Made by a program: the position numbers and the translations under genes
Shown: piece by piece, positions 14,918 through 23,921 of the stretch
How the letters are laid out: each line of letters opens with the position of its first letter
Position numbering within the stretch: the first letter of the stretch is position 1
From: Magnetococcales bacterium
GTDB lineage: Bacteria; Pseudomonadota; Magnetococcia; Magnetococcales; UBA8363
DNA length: 40,450 nt
Direction: 5' to 3'
Assembly (NCBI GenBank): GCA_015228925.1
Contig: JADGCQ010000022.1
Span: forward strand, 1-40,450
Notes under the pieces: model-generated
Told to the model about the DNA's origin: nothing
Database searches by the model: none
Seen by the model: only the letters and a program-made list of their open reading frames with translations

Positions 14918-16954
14918 TTGTTGAACGGATTCTATAAAAATCTTTCCCTCTGGCTGGTTATTGGTCTGTTGCTGGTGATGCTGTTTAATTTATTCAACCA
15001 GCCACAAGTCCGGGATCAACACATACCGTTTTCCGATTTTTTGAACCAATTGGATCAGGGCAAAGTGACGGATGTCACCGTGCAGGGGCGGACTCTTATC
15101 GGAATTTTGTCCGATGGGGGAACCTTTACGACCTATACCCCGGAAGATCCCGACCTCATGCGGTTGATTCGAGAGAAGAAGGTCACCATCAATGCACGTC
15201 CTCCCGAAGAGACGCCGGTGTTGCTGACGATTTTGATATCCTGGTTTCCCATGCTGCTTTTGATTGGGGTCTGGGTGTTTTTCATGCGGCAGATGCAGGG
15301 GGGTGGTGGTCGTGGTCCCATGTCCTTCGGAAAATCCAAGGCGCGGATGCAGTCGGATAAGCAAAACAAGGTCACCTTTGCCGATGTGGCGGGGATTGAA
15401 GAGGCCAAGGAAGAACTTCAGGAGGTGATTGAGTTTTTGAAGAATCCGCAACGGTTTCAGCGGTTGGGGGGGAAAATTCCCAAAGGGGTGTTGCTGATTG
15501 GTCCTCCAGGTACGGGTAAAACGCTTTTGGCGCGGGCAATTGCCGGCGAGGCCAACGTGCCGTTTTTCAATTTATCGGGATCGGACTTTGTGGAGATGTT
15601 TGTTGGTGTTGGGGCTGCCCGCGTCCGTGACATGTTTGAACAGGGGAAGAAAAACGCCCCTTGTATTATTTTTATTGATGAAATTGATGCGGTAGGCCGT
15701 CACCGTGGTGCTGGTCTGGGTGGTGGTCATGATGAACGGGAGCAGACGCTGAACCAGCTTTTGGTTGAGATGGATGGTTTTGAATCGGCGGAGGGGGTTA
15801 TTTTGGTTGCGGCGACCAACCGTCCCGATGTTTTGGATCCGGCGTTGCTGAGGCCGGGCCGTTTTGACCGTCAGGTGGCGGTTCCCAATCCCGATATTTT
15901 GGGACGGACGCAAATTTTGGAAGTCCATATGGGCAAGGTTCCTTTGGATGAAGATGTCGATCCTGAGGTGATTGCCCGTGGGACACCAGGGTTTTCGGGG
16001 GCGGATTTGGCCAACTTGGTCAATGAGGCGGCGTTGGGGGCGGCGCGACAGGATAAAAAATTGGTGGAGATGGAAGATTTTGAAGCGGCCAAGGATAAGG
16101 TGATGATGGGCAAGCCGCGAAGATCGGCGATCATCTCCGAGAAGGAACGGCTCACGACCGCCTATCATGAAGCGGGACATGCCATCGTTGCGGCGGTGAT
16201 TCCCGGGACCGATCCCGTCCATAAGGTGACCATCATTCCCCGTGGACGTGCCTTGGGATTGACCATGCAATTGCCGACCGAGGACCGACACACCTACTCC
16301 AAGCAGCAATTGGAGGACAATATTGCCATCTTGATGGGGGGACGTATCGTTGAGGAGGTCGTCCTGAGCCAGATGACCACGGGGGCGGCGAACGATATCA
16401 AGCGAGCGACCGATATTGCCCGGAGCATGGTGTGTGAATTTGGTATGAGTGATGTCCTGGGGCCTATGGTCTACGGCGACAAGGAAGAAGAGATATTTTT
16501 GGGCCGCGAAATCACGCAGCATAAGAGCGTTTCCGAGGAGACTTCGCGGGGGATTGACAAGGAGATACGTGCGATTATTGATCGCAATTATCGGCGTGCC
16601 CACGCCATTTTGATGGAAAAACGCCAGGTGTTGGATTCTATGGCCAAGGCGTTGTTGGATCGGGAAACCTTGGATGCGGATGAAATCGCACGGCTTGTCA
16701 AAGGGATGTCATTGGAAGAGGCCCTGAAACCTTTGCCCAAGGATCCCTCGGTGAAAAAGCGTCGGGCTGCCAGTCGGGTTTCCAAGGGGCATGTCGAGAA
16801 AGCGGACGACTCTTCCATGGAGGATGGTGTCACGGACTTCATTGACGATGAGGAAGAGCCATTGCCACCGGAAAAGGCCAAACCGCGACGATCACGCGCC
16901 CGGGCGAAGAATCCTGAGGACGTTGTTGAAAAAAATGATGAAAACGACGCATGA
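14918..16954 (+). CDS. ftsH: ATP-dependent membrane zinc protease FtsH
   Basis: A membrane-anchored AAA+ protease that degrades misfolded membrane proteins and, in enterobacteria, LpxC and RpoH. 678 residues. The first membrane helix is at about 8-26, the periplasmic domain runs to about 105, and the second helix spans about 103-123. The AAA module has Walker A GPPGTGKT (195-202), Walker [12 protein letters not shown] and the second region of homology [21 protein letters not shown]. The protease has the zinc site HEAGH (H417, E418, H421). The acidic/basic C-terminal tail (about 590-678) is likely disordered. The start is a TTG (14918, or the next codon), with GGGAG five bases upstream. It overlaps folP by 4 bp. 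Confidence 0.97.
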   Translation: MLNGFYKNLSLWLVIGLLLVMLFNLFNQPQVRDQHIPFSDFLNQLDQGKVTDVTVQGRTLIGILSDGGTFTTYTPEDPDLMRLIREKKVTINARPPEETPVLLTILISWFPMLLLIGVWVFFMRQMQGGGGRGPMSFGKSKARMQSDKQNKVTFADVAGIEEAKEELQEVIEFLKNPQRFQRLGGKIPKGVLLIGPPGTGKTLLARAIAGEANVPFFNLSGSDFVEMFVGVGAARVRDMFEQGKKNAPCIIFIDEIDAVGRHRGAGLGGGHDEREQTLNQLLVEMDGFESAEGVILVAATNRPDVLDPALLRPGRFDRQVAVPNPDILGRTQILEVHMGKVPLDEDVDPEVIARGTPGFSGADLANLVNEAALGAARQDKKLVEMEDFEAAKDKVMMGKPRRSAIISEKERLTTAYHEAGHAIVAAVIPGTDPVHKVTIIPRGRALGLTMQLPTEDRHTYSKQQLEDNIAILMGGRIVEEVVLSQMTTGAANDIKRATDIARSMVCEFGMSDVLGPMVYGDKEEEIFLGREITQHKSVSEETSRGIDKEIRAIIDRNYRRAHAILMEKRQVLDSMAKALLDRETLDADEIARLVKGMSLEEALKPLPKDPSVKKRRAASRVSKGHVEKADDSSMEDGVTDFIDDEEEPLPPEKAKPRRSRARAKNPEDVVEKNDENDA

Positions 16955-17946
16955 TGTTTCATACAGGTTGTGACGGGGGAGTTTCTGCCCTGGGTGATGC
17001 GTTGCGGGACTACGGCGGTTTCCCCGGCCTCCTCCGTTGGGGGCGGAATGAGCGGTTTTGCCTCGACTTTGGCCGTCCTTGTATCATGGGTATCTTGAAC
17101 GTCACTTCCGATTCATTTTCGGGGGATGGCCTCCTTGGTTGTGGGAAGGGGGCGGACGCCGTGGAACAGGGGGTGGAACAGGCCGTGGAGAGAGGCGTGG
17201 AAATGGCGCGGTTGGGGGCGGATATCATCGATGTGGGTGGTGAATCGACCCGGCCTAGCGCACAGCCGATTTCAACGAAGGATGAGCTGGCACGGGTGGT
17301 GGGTGTGGTGGCGGCGTTGGCGCGTCGCGTTGCGGTTCCCATATCGGTGGATACGAGCAAACTGGAGGTCATGGAAGCGGCCCTCGATGCGGGGGCGGGG
17401 ATGATCAATGATGTCTCTGCTTTGGGGATGGCGGGGGGGGATGACCGTGATCTTTTGGATCCACGCAAGGCGGCCTTGTTGGCGAATGCTGGGGTCCCCA
17501 TCGTGCTGATGCATCGTCGGGGTCGCCCGGAAGATATGCAAAATAATCCGCAGTACGGGGATGTCGTGGGTGAGGTTTATGATTTTTTAAACCGGCGCAT
17601 CGCGGCATGTCAGGAGAACGGTATCGACAAACGCCGGTTGTTGGTCGATGTCGGGATTGGTTTTGGCAAGTCGGTCAGGCATAATCTGGAACTGTTGCGG
17701 TGCCAGCGGGTGTTTCGCGGGTTGGGGGTGCCGTTGTTGTTGGGTGTTTCGCGGAAGAGGATTGTCGGTTTTCTCAGTGGCGAGGAAACGCCCCATTTGC
17801 GGGATGTGGGCAGTCATGTGCTTGCGGTTTTCGGTATGCTGACAGGGGCTTCGGTGTTTCGTGTTCACGATGTGGCGGGGGCGCGGCAGGCACTGGCGAC
17901 GGCATGGGGTTGGATGAATGATGGGGAGTTGATGGTTGCGCTATGA
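16951..17946 (+). CDS. folP: Dihydropteroate synthase
   Basis: Joins 6-hydroxymethyl-dihydropterin pyrophosphate and p-aminobenzoate to form dihydropteroate, in folate synthesis; the target of sulfonamides. 331 residues, with an N-terminal extension of about 40 compared with E. coli FolP. All TIM-barrel loop motifs are present: [59 protein letters not shown] and GVSRKR. The ATG overlaps the ftsH stop (ATGA), and its own stop overlaps the glmM start in the same way, so the three are translationally coupled. Confidence 0.96.
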   Translation: MMFHTGCDGGVSALGDALRDYGGFPGLLRWGRNERFCLDFGRPCIMGILNVTSDSFSGDGLLGCGKGADAVEQGVEQAVERGVEMARLGADIIDVGGESTRPSAQPISTKDELARVVGVVAALARRVAVPISVDTSKLEVMEAALDAGAGMINDVSALGMAGGDDRDLLDPRKAALLANAGVPIVLMHRRGRPEDMQNNPQYGDVVGEVYDFLNRRIAACQENGIDKRRLLVDVGIGFGKSVRHNLELLRCQRVFRGLGVPLLLGVSRKRIVGFLSGEETPHLRDVGSHVLAVFGMLTGASVFRVHDVAGARQALATAWGWMNDGELMVAL

Positions 17947-19358
17947 GTGACACGGAAACTGCAAAATCGGAATCGGAACTGGGGAAAGTGCCGGAACGGA
18001 GAATCTTTGGGACCGATGGGATCCGCAGTCGGGCCAACGTGTTTCCCATGACCGCCGAATTGGTATTGAAGTTGGGGCGGGCGGCGGGGATGGTGTTGCG
18101 CCGACGGGAGTTTCGTTCGACGGTGGTGATCGGCAAAGATCCACGTTTGTCGGGGTATATGTTTGAATCGGCCTTACGCGCCGGTTTTACCTCCATGGGG
18201 ATCCATTGTTTGCAGGTGGGGACGTTGCCGACGCCGGCGGTTGCGTTTATGACCCGTGCCCTCAGGGCGGATGCGGGGGTGGTGATTTCGGCGTCCCATA
18301 ACCCATATCATGACAATGGTATTAAATTTTTTGACCCCAACGGGATGAAGTTGCCCGACAGCATGGAGTTGGAGATTGAGCGGATCCTTTTTGCCGATGA
18401 GATGGATCAGCATCAACCGGGGCCTATGGAAATTGGTCGGGCGACCAACATTGAGGATGCATCGGGCCGGTATATTGAATTTTGCAAAAACAGCTTTCCC
18501 AAGGCATTGCGTCTGAATGGACTCCGGGTGGTGGTGGACTGCGCCAATGGGGCGGCTTACCAGGTTGCCCCCCGAGTTTTTTGGGAGTTGGGTGCCGAAG
18601 TGATTTCCATTGGTAATGAACCGGATGGGTTGAACATTAACAGCGGTTTTGGCTCACTGTTTCCGGAAAAAATGCGGGATAAGGTGCGTGAGACGCGGGC
18701 GGATATTGGGGTTGCGTTTGACGGCGACGCCGACCGTCTGCTGGTTTGTGATGAAAAAGGGCGGTTGTTGGATGGGGATCATGTGCTGGCCATGTGTGCC
18801 TTGGCGATGAAAAATAATGATACGCTGCGTGGTGGCGGCGTGGTGGCCACGGTGATGTCCAATTTGGGGTTGGAGCGGTTTCTTTCTCGCCATGGTTTGG
18901 CATTGATTCGGACCAAGGTTGGGGATCGTTATGTGTTGGAACACATGTTTAACCATGGTTATAACCTGGGTGGAGAGCAGTCGGGTCACATGATCTTTTT
19001 GGATCATAACACCACGGGTGATGGTATTGTTTCGGCATTGAAGGTGTTGGAGTTGATGGCGGCGCACCAGAAACCTTTGTCGGAATTGACATCGGGGATG
19101 GAACTTGTTCCGCAAATTCTTAAAAATGTGATCGTTCCCCTAGGTTCCGATCCCCTATCGAGTCCCAAGGTTGCGGGGGTGATCGCCCGGGCAGAGGCGG
19201 CTTTGGTGGGTACTGGCCGTCTGTTGATACGAAAATCTGGCACCGAACCCAAGATTCGCGTGATGATGGAAGGGGATTCCCTGAGCCGGATTCAGGAATT
19301 GGTGGATGGGGTTTGCCAAGCGATTCAGGAATCTGTCATTGGAGATGTTCATGTTTGA
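17943..19358 (+). CDS. glmM: Phosphoglucosamine mutase
   Basis: Converts glucosamine-6-phosphate to glucosamine-1-phosphate for UDP-GlcNAc, peptidoglycan and LPS. 471 residues. Motifs: [11 protein letters not shown] (about 22-32), the phosphoserine loop [16 protein letters not shown] with catalytic Ser118, the metal loop DGDADR, and the phosphate-binding loop [12 protein letters not shown] near the C-terminus. About 16 extra N-terminal residues compared with E. coli. It is coupled to folP by a 4-bp overlap and overlaps the thrS start by 8 bp, linking the envelope/folate run to the translation cluster. Confidence 0.97.
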   Translation: MSDTETAKSESELGKVPERRIFGTDGIRSRANVFPMTAELVLKLGRAAGMVLRRREFRSTVVIGKDPRLSGYMFESALRAGFTSMGIHCLQVGTLPTPAVAFMTRALRADAGVVISASHNPYHDNGIKFFDPNGMKLPDSMELEIERILFADEMDQHQPGPMEIGRATNIEDASGRYIEFCKNSFPKALRLNGLRVVVDCANGAAYQVAPRVFWELGAEVISIGNEPDGLNINSGFGSLFPEKMRDKVRETRADIGVAFDGDADRLLVCDEKGRLLDGDHVLAMCALAMKNNDTLRGGGVVATVMSNLGLERFLSRHGLALIRTKVGDRYVLEHMFNHGYNLGGEQSGHMIFLDHNTTGDGIVSALKVLELMAAHQKPLSELTSGMELVPQILKNVIVPLGSDPLSSPKVAGVIARAEAALVGTGRLLIRKSGTEPKIRVMMEGDSLSRIQELVDGVCQAIQESVIGDVHV

Positions 19359-21267
19359 AGTCACGTTGCCGGATGGTACGGTCAAAGGGTTTGACCGGCC
19401 CGTCACACTGGGTGAGGTTGCGGCGGCCATTGGCGCGGGATTGGCCAAGGCGGCGGTCGCCGGGCGTGTGGATGGTCGGTTGGTGGACCTTGCCCATCGG
19501 ATCGATCATGGGGTGACGGTTGCCATCATCACCATGCAGTCTCCTGAGGGGTTGGAGATTATCCGGCATTCGGCCAGTCATCTGATGGCGCAGGCGGTCA
19601 AGGAGTTGTTTCCTGGTGCCCAGGTGACCATCGGACCGGCGGTTGAACATGGGTTTTATTATGATTTTGATTTTGAACGTCCTTTCACCACCGGGGATTT
19701 GGCTGCCATCGAGGCGCGTATGCAGCAGATCGTTGACAGGAATGATGTCATTACACGCTCGGAGATGGGGCGGGATGAGGCTGTGGCTTTTTTCATGGGG
19801 ATGGGGGAGGCGTACAAGGCTGAGATCATCCGAGCCATCGATGCTGCGCAACCGTTGTCATTGTATGCCCAGGGAAATTTTATCGATTTGTGTCGTGGTC
19901 CCCATGTCCCATCGACGGGTTATCTGAAGGCGTTCAAACTGTTGTCGGTTGCCGGGGCTTACTGGCGTGGTAATTCGGCCAACAAGCAGTTGCAACGGAT
20001 TTATGGTACCGCGTGGGCCGATGCCAAATCGTTGCGTGCGCATTTGCACATGCTGGAGGAGGCGGAAAAGCGGGATCATCGGCGTCTTGGCAAAGAACTG
20101 GATTTGTTTTCCATCCAGGAGTCGGCGGGGGGTGGGTTGGTTTTTTGGCATCCGTTGGGGGCGCGGGTGCGGCAAGCTATCGAAGCCTATTGGCGGGAGA
20201 CCCATATTGCGGCGGGCTATGAGTTTTTATATACGCCGCACATGGCCAATCTGGATTTGTGGAAAACTTCCGGGCATGTCGATTTTTATCGAGATTCCAT
20301 GTTTCATTCCATGCATGTGGATGAGCAGGAGTATCAGATACGGCCCATGAACTGTCCGTTTCACATTTTGGTTTACCAGTCGCGGATGCATTCGCATCGT
20401 GATTTTCCCATCCGTTGGGCGGAATTGGGGACGGTGTATCGGTATGAGCTGTCGGGGGCGTTGCATGGCTTATTCCGGGTGCGTGGGTTTACCCAGGATG
20501 ATGCCCATGTATTTTGTCGTGAAGAACAGATTGAAGATGAAATTACGGCAATCCTTGATTTGACGTTGGCGACGTTGGGGACGTTTGGGTTTCAGGAATT
20601 TGATATTTTTCTCTCGACGCGGCCTGAAAAATCGGTGGGAAGCGATGCCATATGGGAGAAGGCGACGACCGCTTTGGGCAATGCCATCAGGAAGCATGAT
20701 CTTGATTTTGTCGAGGATCGTGGGGGTGGTGCCTTTTATGGTCCCAAGATTGATGTCAAGATCACCGATTGTTTGGGGCGCAAATGGCAGTGTTCCACCA
20801 TCCAATTGGACTTCAATCTTCCCGAGCGGTTTGATATAACCTATATCGGCGAGGATGGGGGCAAACATCGTCCCATCATGATCCATCGGGCTTTGATGGG
20901 TTCGTTGGAACGGTTTTTCGGTATTCTTCTGGAGCATTACGCTGGGCGTTTTCCAGTGTGGCTGGCTCCGGTGCAGGCGGTGGTGTTGACCATCACCGAT
21001 GCCCACCATCCCTGGGCGACCGCAGTGAGAGACCGGATGCGTGCGGCAGGTTTGCGGGTGGATGCGGATTTGCGCAATGAAAAAATTGGTTATAAGATTC
21101 GTGAACATACCTTGAAAAAAGTTCCATGGTTGCTCATAGTTGGCGACCGGGAGCAGGAGCAGAAGGCGGTCAGTCCAAGAGATGGTTCGGGAAAAGATTT
21201 GGGTTTGACGCCTCTGGAGGGATTGATTGAAACCCTGGTCGCCCAGGTGCGTGAGAGAAGGGTATGA
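19351..21267 (+). CDS. thrS: Threonyl-tRNA synthetase
   Basis: A class II synthetase, 638 residues from ATG 19351, chosen because GGAG lies six bases upstream and the TGS domain starts at once ([14 protein letters not shown]). Domains: TGS (1-62), editing domain with [16 protein letters not shown] and the CRGPHVP metal site (to about 225), catalytic core with zinc ligand Cys335 in MNCPFH, motif 2 [13 protein letters not shown], motif 3 [17 protein letters not shown], and the anticodon-binding domain (about 535-638). It overlaps glmM by 8 bp. infC follows after 60 bp, the classic thrS-infC arrangement. I see no clear operator that would autoregulate thrS. Confidence 0.97.
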   Translation: MFEVTLPDGTVKGFDRPVTLGEVAAAIGAGLAKAAVAGRVDGRLVDLAHRIDHGVTVAIITMQSPEGLEIIRHSASHLMAQAVKELFPGAQVTIGPAVEHGFYYDFDFERPFTTGDLAAIEARMQQIVDRNDVITRSEMGRDEAVAFFMGMGEAYKAEIIRAIDAAQPLSLYAQGNFIDLCRGPHVPSTGYLKAFKLLSVAGAYWRGNSANKQLQRIYGTAWADAKSLRAHLHMLEEAEKRDHRRLGKELDLFSIQESAGGGLVFWHPLGARVRQAIEAYWRETHIAAGYEFLYTPHMANLDLWKTSGHVDFYRDSMFHSMHVDEQEYQIRPMNCPFHILVYQSRMHSHRDFPIRWAELGTVYRYELSGALHGLFRVRGFTQDDAHVFCREEQIEDEITAILDLTLATLGTFGFQEFDIFLSTRPEKSVGSDAIWEKATTALGNAIRKHDLDFVEDRGGGAFYGPKIDVKITDCLGRKWQCSTIQLDFNLPERFDITYIGEDGGKHRPIMIHRALMGSLERFFGILLEHYAGRFPVWLAPVQAVVLTITDAHHPWATAVRDRMRAAGLRVDADLRNEKIGYKIREHTLKKVPWLLIVGDREQEQKAVSPRDGSGKDLGLTPLEGLIETLVAQVRERRV

Positions 21268-21327
21268 CCTTTCAGGGAACTCACGGCATCGGGGAATGTT
21301 GTATTCTTCAAACAAGGAGTAACGCTC

Positions 21328-21909
21328 ATCGCCAAACCACCCATCAAGGATAAATTGCCTCCGGTCAGCCAGGATACGACACGTATCAATGAACAAATTC
21401 GCAACCCGGAAGTTCGCCTGATTGATGAAAATGGTGAACAAGTTGGTGTCGTTGATCGTCATAACGCCCTGAAAAGGGCGGTGGAGGCGGGTCTTGATCT
21501 TGTGGAAGTGGCCCCTTTGGCCAAACCACCCGTCTGCAAGATCATGGACTATACCAAGTTCAAATATCAAAAGGCGGTCCGTGAACGGCAGGCCAGAAAG
21601 AAGCAGACGCGCACGGAAATTAAGGAAATCAAGTTTCGTCCTGGGACCGAGATCCACGATTTTGATGTTAAGTTGCGTAATATCCGTAAGTTTTTGGATA
21701 CCGGCAACAAGGTTAAATGCACCTTGCGTTTTCGGGGGCGTGAAATGGCGCATCAGGAACTGGGTCTGGCCTTGTTACGCCGGGTCGAGACGGAGGTGTT
21801 GGATATTGGCAAACTGGAGCAGACGCCAAAACTTATGGGGCGGCAGATGACGATGGTGATTGCTCCGAGTCAGTCGGCCAAGGTCAAGAAGTCCAGCGAC
21901 TCCGAGTGA
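21328..21909 (+). CDS. infC: Translation initiation factor IF-3, ATC start codon
   Basis: IF-3 binds the 30S subunit, prevents 50S joining and rejects wrong start codons. From 21328 it has 193 residues. The N-domain holds RINEQIRNPEVRLIDENGEQVGV and DLVEVAPLAKPPVCKIMDYTKF, the linker is Lys-rich, and the C-domain holds EIKFRPGTEIHDFDVKLRNIRKFL and RFRGREMAHQELG. No ATG or GTG fits. An AAGGAG site (21314-21319) lies eight bases before ATC-GCC, and IF-3 proteins commonly begin with this rare type of codon. The first TTG in frame, at 21355, has no ribosome site. Rare-codon initiation lets IF-3 repress its own synthesis; this is known for the AUU start of E. coli infC. Confidence 0.93.
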   Translation: MAKPPIKDKLPPVSQDTTRINEQIRNPEVRLIDENGEQVGVVDRHNALKRAVEAGLDLVEVAPLAKPPVCKIMDYTKFKYQKAVRERQARKKQTRTEIKEIKFRPGTEIHDFDVKLRNIRKFLDTGNKVKCTLRFRGREMAHQELGLALLRRVETEVLDIGKLEQTPKLMGRQMTMVIAPSQSAKVKKSSDSE

Positions 21910-22056
21910 GGGGTTGCATGTTGGGGGGATGGATGGTATGGAAGGCCAGTCCATCGTTGGCCTATCGCCAACCTATCGCCAATCAATAGTATGGTGTGAA
22001 TGCTTGGGCGCGTGGGATATTAGAAACCGTACACTTCGAAAGAATGGAAAAAAAGT
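21910..22056 (+). promoter_or_regulatory. infC-rpmI leader with tandem 11-bp repeat and small hairpin
   Basis: The gap holds CCTATCGCCAA twice in tandem (21961-21971, 21972-21982). TTGGC...GCCAA around CTATC (21957-21971) forms a small stem, and GGCCA...TGGCC overlaps it as an alternative pairing. Competing stems upstream of the L35-L20 genes suggest a ribosomal-protein leader, since L20 represses this operon in other bacteria. The match to any known leader is not established. Confidence 0.35.
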
Positions 22057-22254
22057 ATGCCAAAGTTAAAAACCCACCGGGGAGCCGCCAAAAGGCTATC
22101 GGCGACCGGGACCGGGAAGATCAAGCGGAATAAGGCCTTCAAGCAGCATATTCTGACCAGCAAGAGTCCGAAACGCAAACGGAACATGCGTCACGCGGGT
22201 TTGGTAGCGGCGGTGGATGTGGCTGCCGTCAAGAAGATGCTGCCTTATATGTAA
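22057..22254 (+). CDS. rpmI: 50S ribosomal protein L35
   Basis: A 65-residue, very basic protein of the large ribosomal subunit. It begins [27 protein letters not shown] and has the conserved [16 protein letters not shown] segment and C-terminal MLPYM, matching the family throughout. It is in the standard infC-rpmI-rplT order. No strong ribosome site is visible before the ATG (AATGGAAAAAAAGT), in keeping with structured or coupled control. Confidence 0.98.
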   Translation: MPKLKTHRGAAKRLSATGTGKIKRNKAFKQHILTSKSPKRKRNMRHAGLVAAVDVAAVKKMLPYM

Positions 22255-22337
22255 GTCCGTGATTGGGACGACCTGACACCGAGGGCAGTCCCTTTGGACA
22301 CCATGGATTTTAACGATCAACACGAGGAGAATCGGCA

Positions 22338-22703
22338 ATGCCGAGAGTCAAACGGGGTGTACCGGCGCATGCTCGCCACAAGAAAATTTTAAAGTTGGCC
22401 AAAGGGTATCGTGGTCGTAATGGCACATGCTTCCGCATTGCCTTGCAAAAGGTTGAGAAGGGGCTGAAATATGCCTATCGGGATCGTAAAAACCGCAAGC
22501 GGGAATTTCGTCGGTTGTGGATTGCCCGTATCAATGCGGGTGCGCGTCTTTCGGGTCTTTCCTACAGTCGGTTTATGCATGGCTTGGCCGAGGCGGGGAT
22601 CGAGCTTGATCGCAAGGTTTTAGCGGATTTGGCGGTGAGTCATCCCGAGGATTTTGCCCGTTTGGCGGAGACGGTCAAAGCGGCGGTTGCTGCCCAGGGT
22701 TAG
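22338..22703 (+). CDS. rplT: 50S ribosomal protein L20
   Basis: Binds 23S rRNA early in 50S assembly and represses the infC-rpmI-rplT operon in several bacteria. 121 residues. [27 protein letters not shown] at the start and [26 protein letters not shown] in the globular part are diagnostic. A GAGGAGA ribosome site lies upstream. It is followed within 20 bases by a strong perfect hairpin. Confidence 0.98.
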   Translation: MPRVKRGVPAHARHKKILKLAKGYRGRNGTCFRIALQKVEKGLKYAYRDRKNRKREFRRLWIARINAGARLSGLSYSRFMHGLAEAGIELDRKVLADLAVSHPEDFARLAETVKAAVAAQG

Positions 22704-22710
22704 ACATTAT

Positions 22711-22835
22711 TGCGGGGGTCCGGGGGGGATCATCCCCCCCGGCGGGGTTTGGGGCAGCGCCCCAAGGTTTTTCTTTTGATTTGAGAGTCAAAACCCTGGG
22801 GAAAGAATTCCTAGAGGCTCCTTCTTTTTTTTAAA
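22711..22835. repeat. Intergenic element C: stacked hairpins, degenerate relative of A and B
   Basis: The rplT-pheS gap carries a perfect 10-bp stem with a 3-nt loop at 22720-22742. A second stem lies at 22749-22765. Then comes TCAAAACCCTGGGG, which matches the inner edge of the arms of A and B. It is not a full copy: the 40-bp arm is missing. It may be a decayed copy or a composite of two repeat families. Confidence 0.6.
22749..22777 (+). terminator. Probable terminator or attenuator after rplT
   Basis: TTGGGGC (22749-22755), loop AGC, GCCCCAA (22759-22765), followed by GGTTTTTCTTTT. With the stronger stem at 22720-22742 just before it, most transcripts from the ribosomal genes should stop here. 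pheST would then need read-through or its own promoter. Confidence 0.65.
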
Positions 22836-22867
22836 TTGTTTTCCAGCCTTCAAATGATCATGGACTT

Positions 22868-23917
22868 ATGCGTAACCAATTGGAAAAATTGAAGGCCCAG
22901 GCATTGGAAGAGGTCCAGTGCGCGACCTCGGCGGTTGGTTTGGAGGAGAGCCGTGTGCGGTTTTTGGGCAAGAAGGGTTTGTTGACCCAGTTATTGCGTG
23001 GCTTGAAAGATGTATCCGATGAGGAAAGGCCGTTGTTGGGGGCCATGGCCAATGCGTTGAAGGAGGCGTTCAACGCGGCATGGGTCACCCGGATGGATGC
23101 GCTGCAACAGCAGGAAATGGATGCGCGACTGGCGCGGGAGTGGATTGATGTTACGCTACCGGGGCGGACGGGGCGTGTTGGGGGGTTGCATCCTATCAGC
23201 CGTGCCTTGGCGGAGATCATCGAGATTTTTTCCCAGATGGGATTTCCCGCTATGTCGGGGCCTGAGGTGGAGACCGATTGGCATAATTTTGGGGCATTGA
23301 ATATTCCGCCGGACCATCCCGCCAGGGAGATGCATGATACTTTTTATTTATCTCCGGGGGCGGATGGTGGTCAGAGGGTGTTGCGTACCCACACGTCTCC
23401 GGTCCAGATTCGGGTGATGGAGTCGCGCAAGCCACCGTTGCGGATCATTGCTCCGGGGAAGGTGTATCGTTGTGATTCCGATTTGACGCATACCCCGATG
23501 TTTCATCAGGTGGAAGGGTTCATGGTGGATCGCGAATGCCATTTTGGTCAGTTGATGGGATTGTTGGAAGCGTTCATTCAGCGGTTTTTTGAACGGCAGC
23601 TTCCGGTCCGTTTTCGTCCTTCGTTTTTTCCGTTTACGGAACCCTCGACGGAAGTGGATATGGGGTGTCTGTTCTGTGGCGGTTCTGGCTGTCGTATTTG
23701 CAAGGGGACGGGCTGGATTGAGATTTTGGGGGCGGGTCTGATTCATCCGAATGTCTTGGCCAATGTTGGCATCGACAAGGAAATTTTTTCAGGGTTTGCT
23801 TTTGGGGTTGGTGTGGAACGTTTGGCGATGTTGAAATATGGCATTGGTGATTTGAGAACTTTTTACGAGAATGATCTCCGCTTTCTTTCTCGATATGCCC
23901 GAGGAAGGGAGGTTTAA
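22868..23917 (+). CDS. pheS: Phenylalanyl-tRNA synthetase alpha subunit
   Basis: The catalytic subunit of the alpha2-beta2 synthetase. 349 residues. An N-terminal coiled coil (1-95) contacts tRNA. The core has [20 protein letters not shown], the motif 2 region [38 protein letters not shown], and motif 3 [23 protein letters not shown] Cys cluster at [17 protein letters not shown] is a short insertion seen in many bacterial members. ATG 22868 lacks a clear ribosome site; an ATG nine bases upstream (22859) is an alternative. pheT starts five bases after the stop. Confidence 0.97.
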   Translation: MRNQLEKLKAQALEEVQCATSAVGLEESRVRFLGKKGLLTQLLRGLKDVSDEERPLLGAMANALKEAFNAAWVTRMDALQQQEMDARLAREWIDVTLPGRTGRVGGLHPISRALAEIIEIFSQMGFPAMSGPEVETDWHNFGALNIPPDHPAREMHDTFYLSPGADGGQRVLRTHTSPVQIRVMESRKPPLRIIAPGKVYRCDSDLTHTPMFHQVEGFMVDRECHFGQLMGLLEAFIQRFFERQLPVRFRPSFFPFTEPSTEVDMGCLFCGGSGCRICKGTGWIEILGAGLIHPNVLANVGIDKEIFSGFAFGVGVERLAMLKYGIGDLRTFYENDLRFLSRYARGREV

Positions 23918-23921
23918 GGCG

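Noticed and set aside
15572-16603. A 343-codon open frame antisense to ftsH
   Set aside because: Same reason: ftsH motifs on the plus strand are complete, and the antisense product shows no recognisable domain.
20470-21753. A 427-codon open frame antisense to thrS and infC
   Set aside because: It is a shadow of two strongly supported genes. The protein is rich in His, Gln and Pro with no family motifs, as expected from reverse reading of biased codons.
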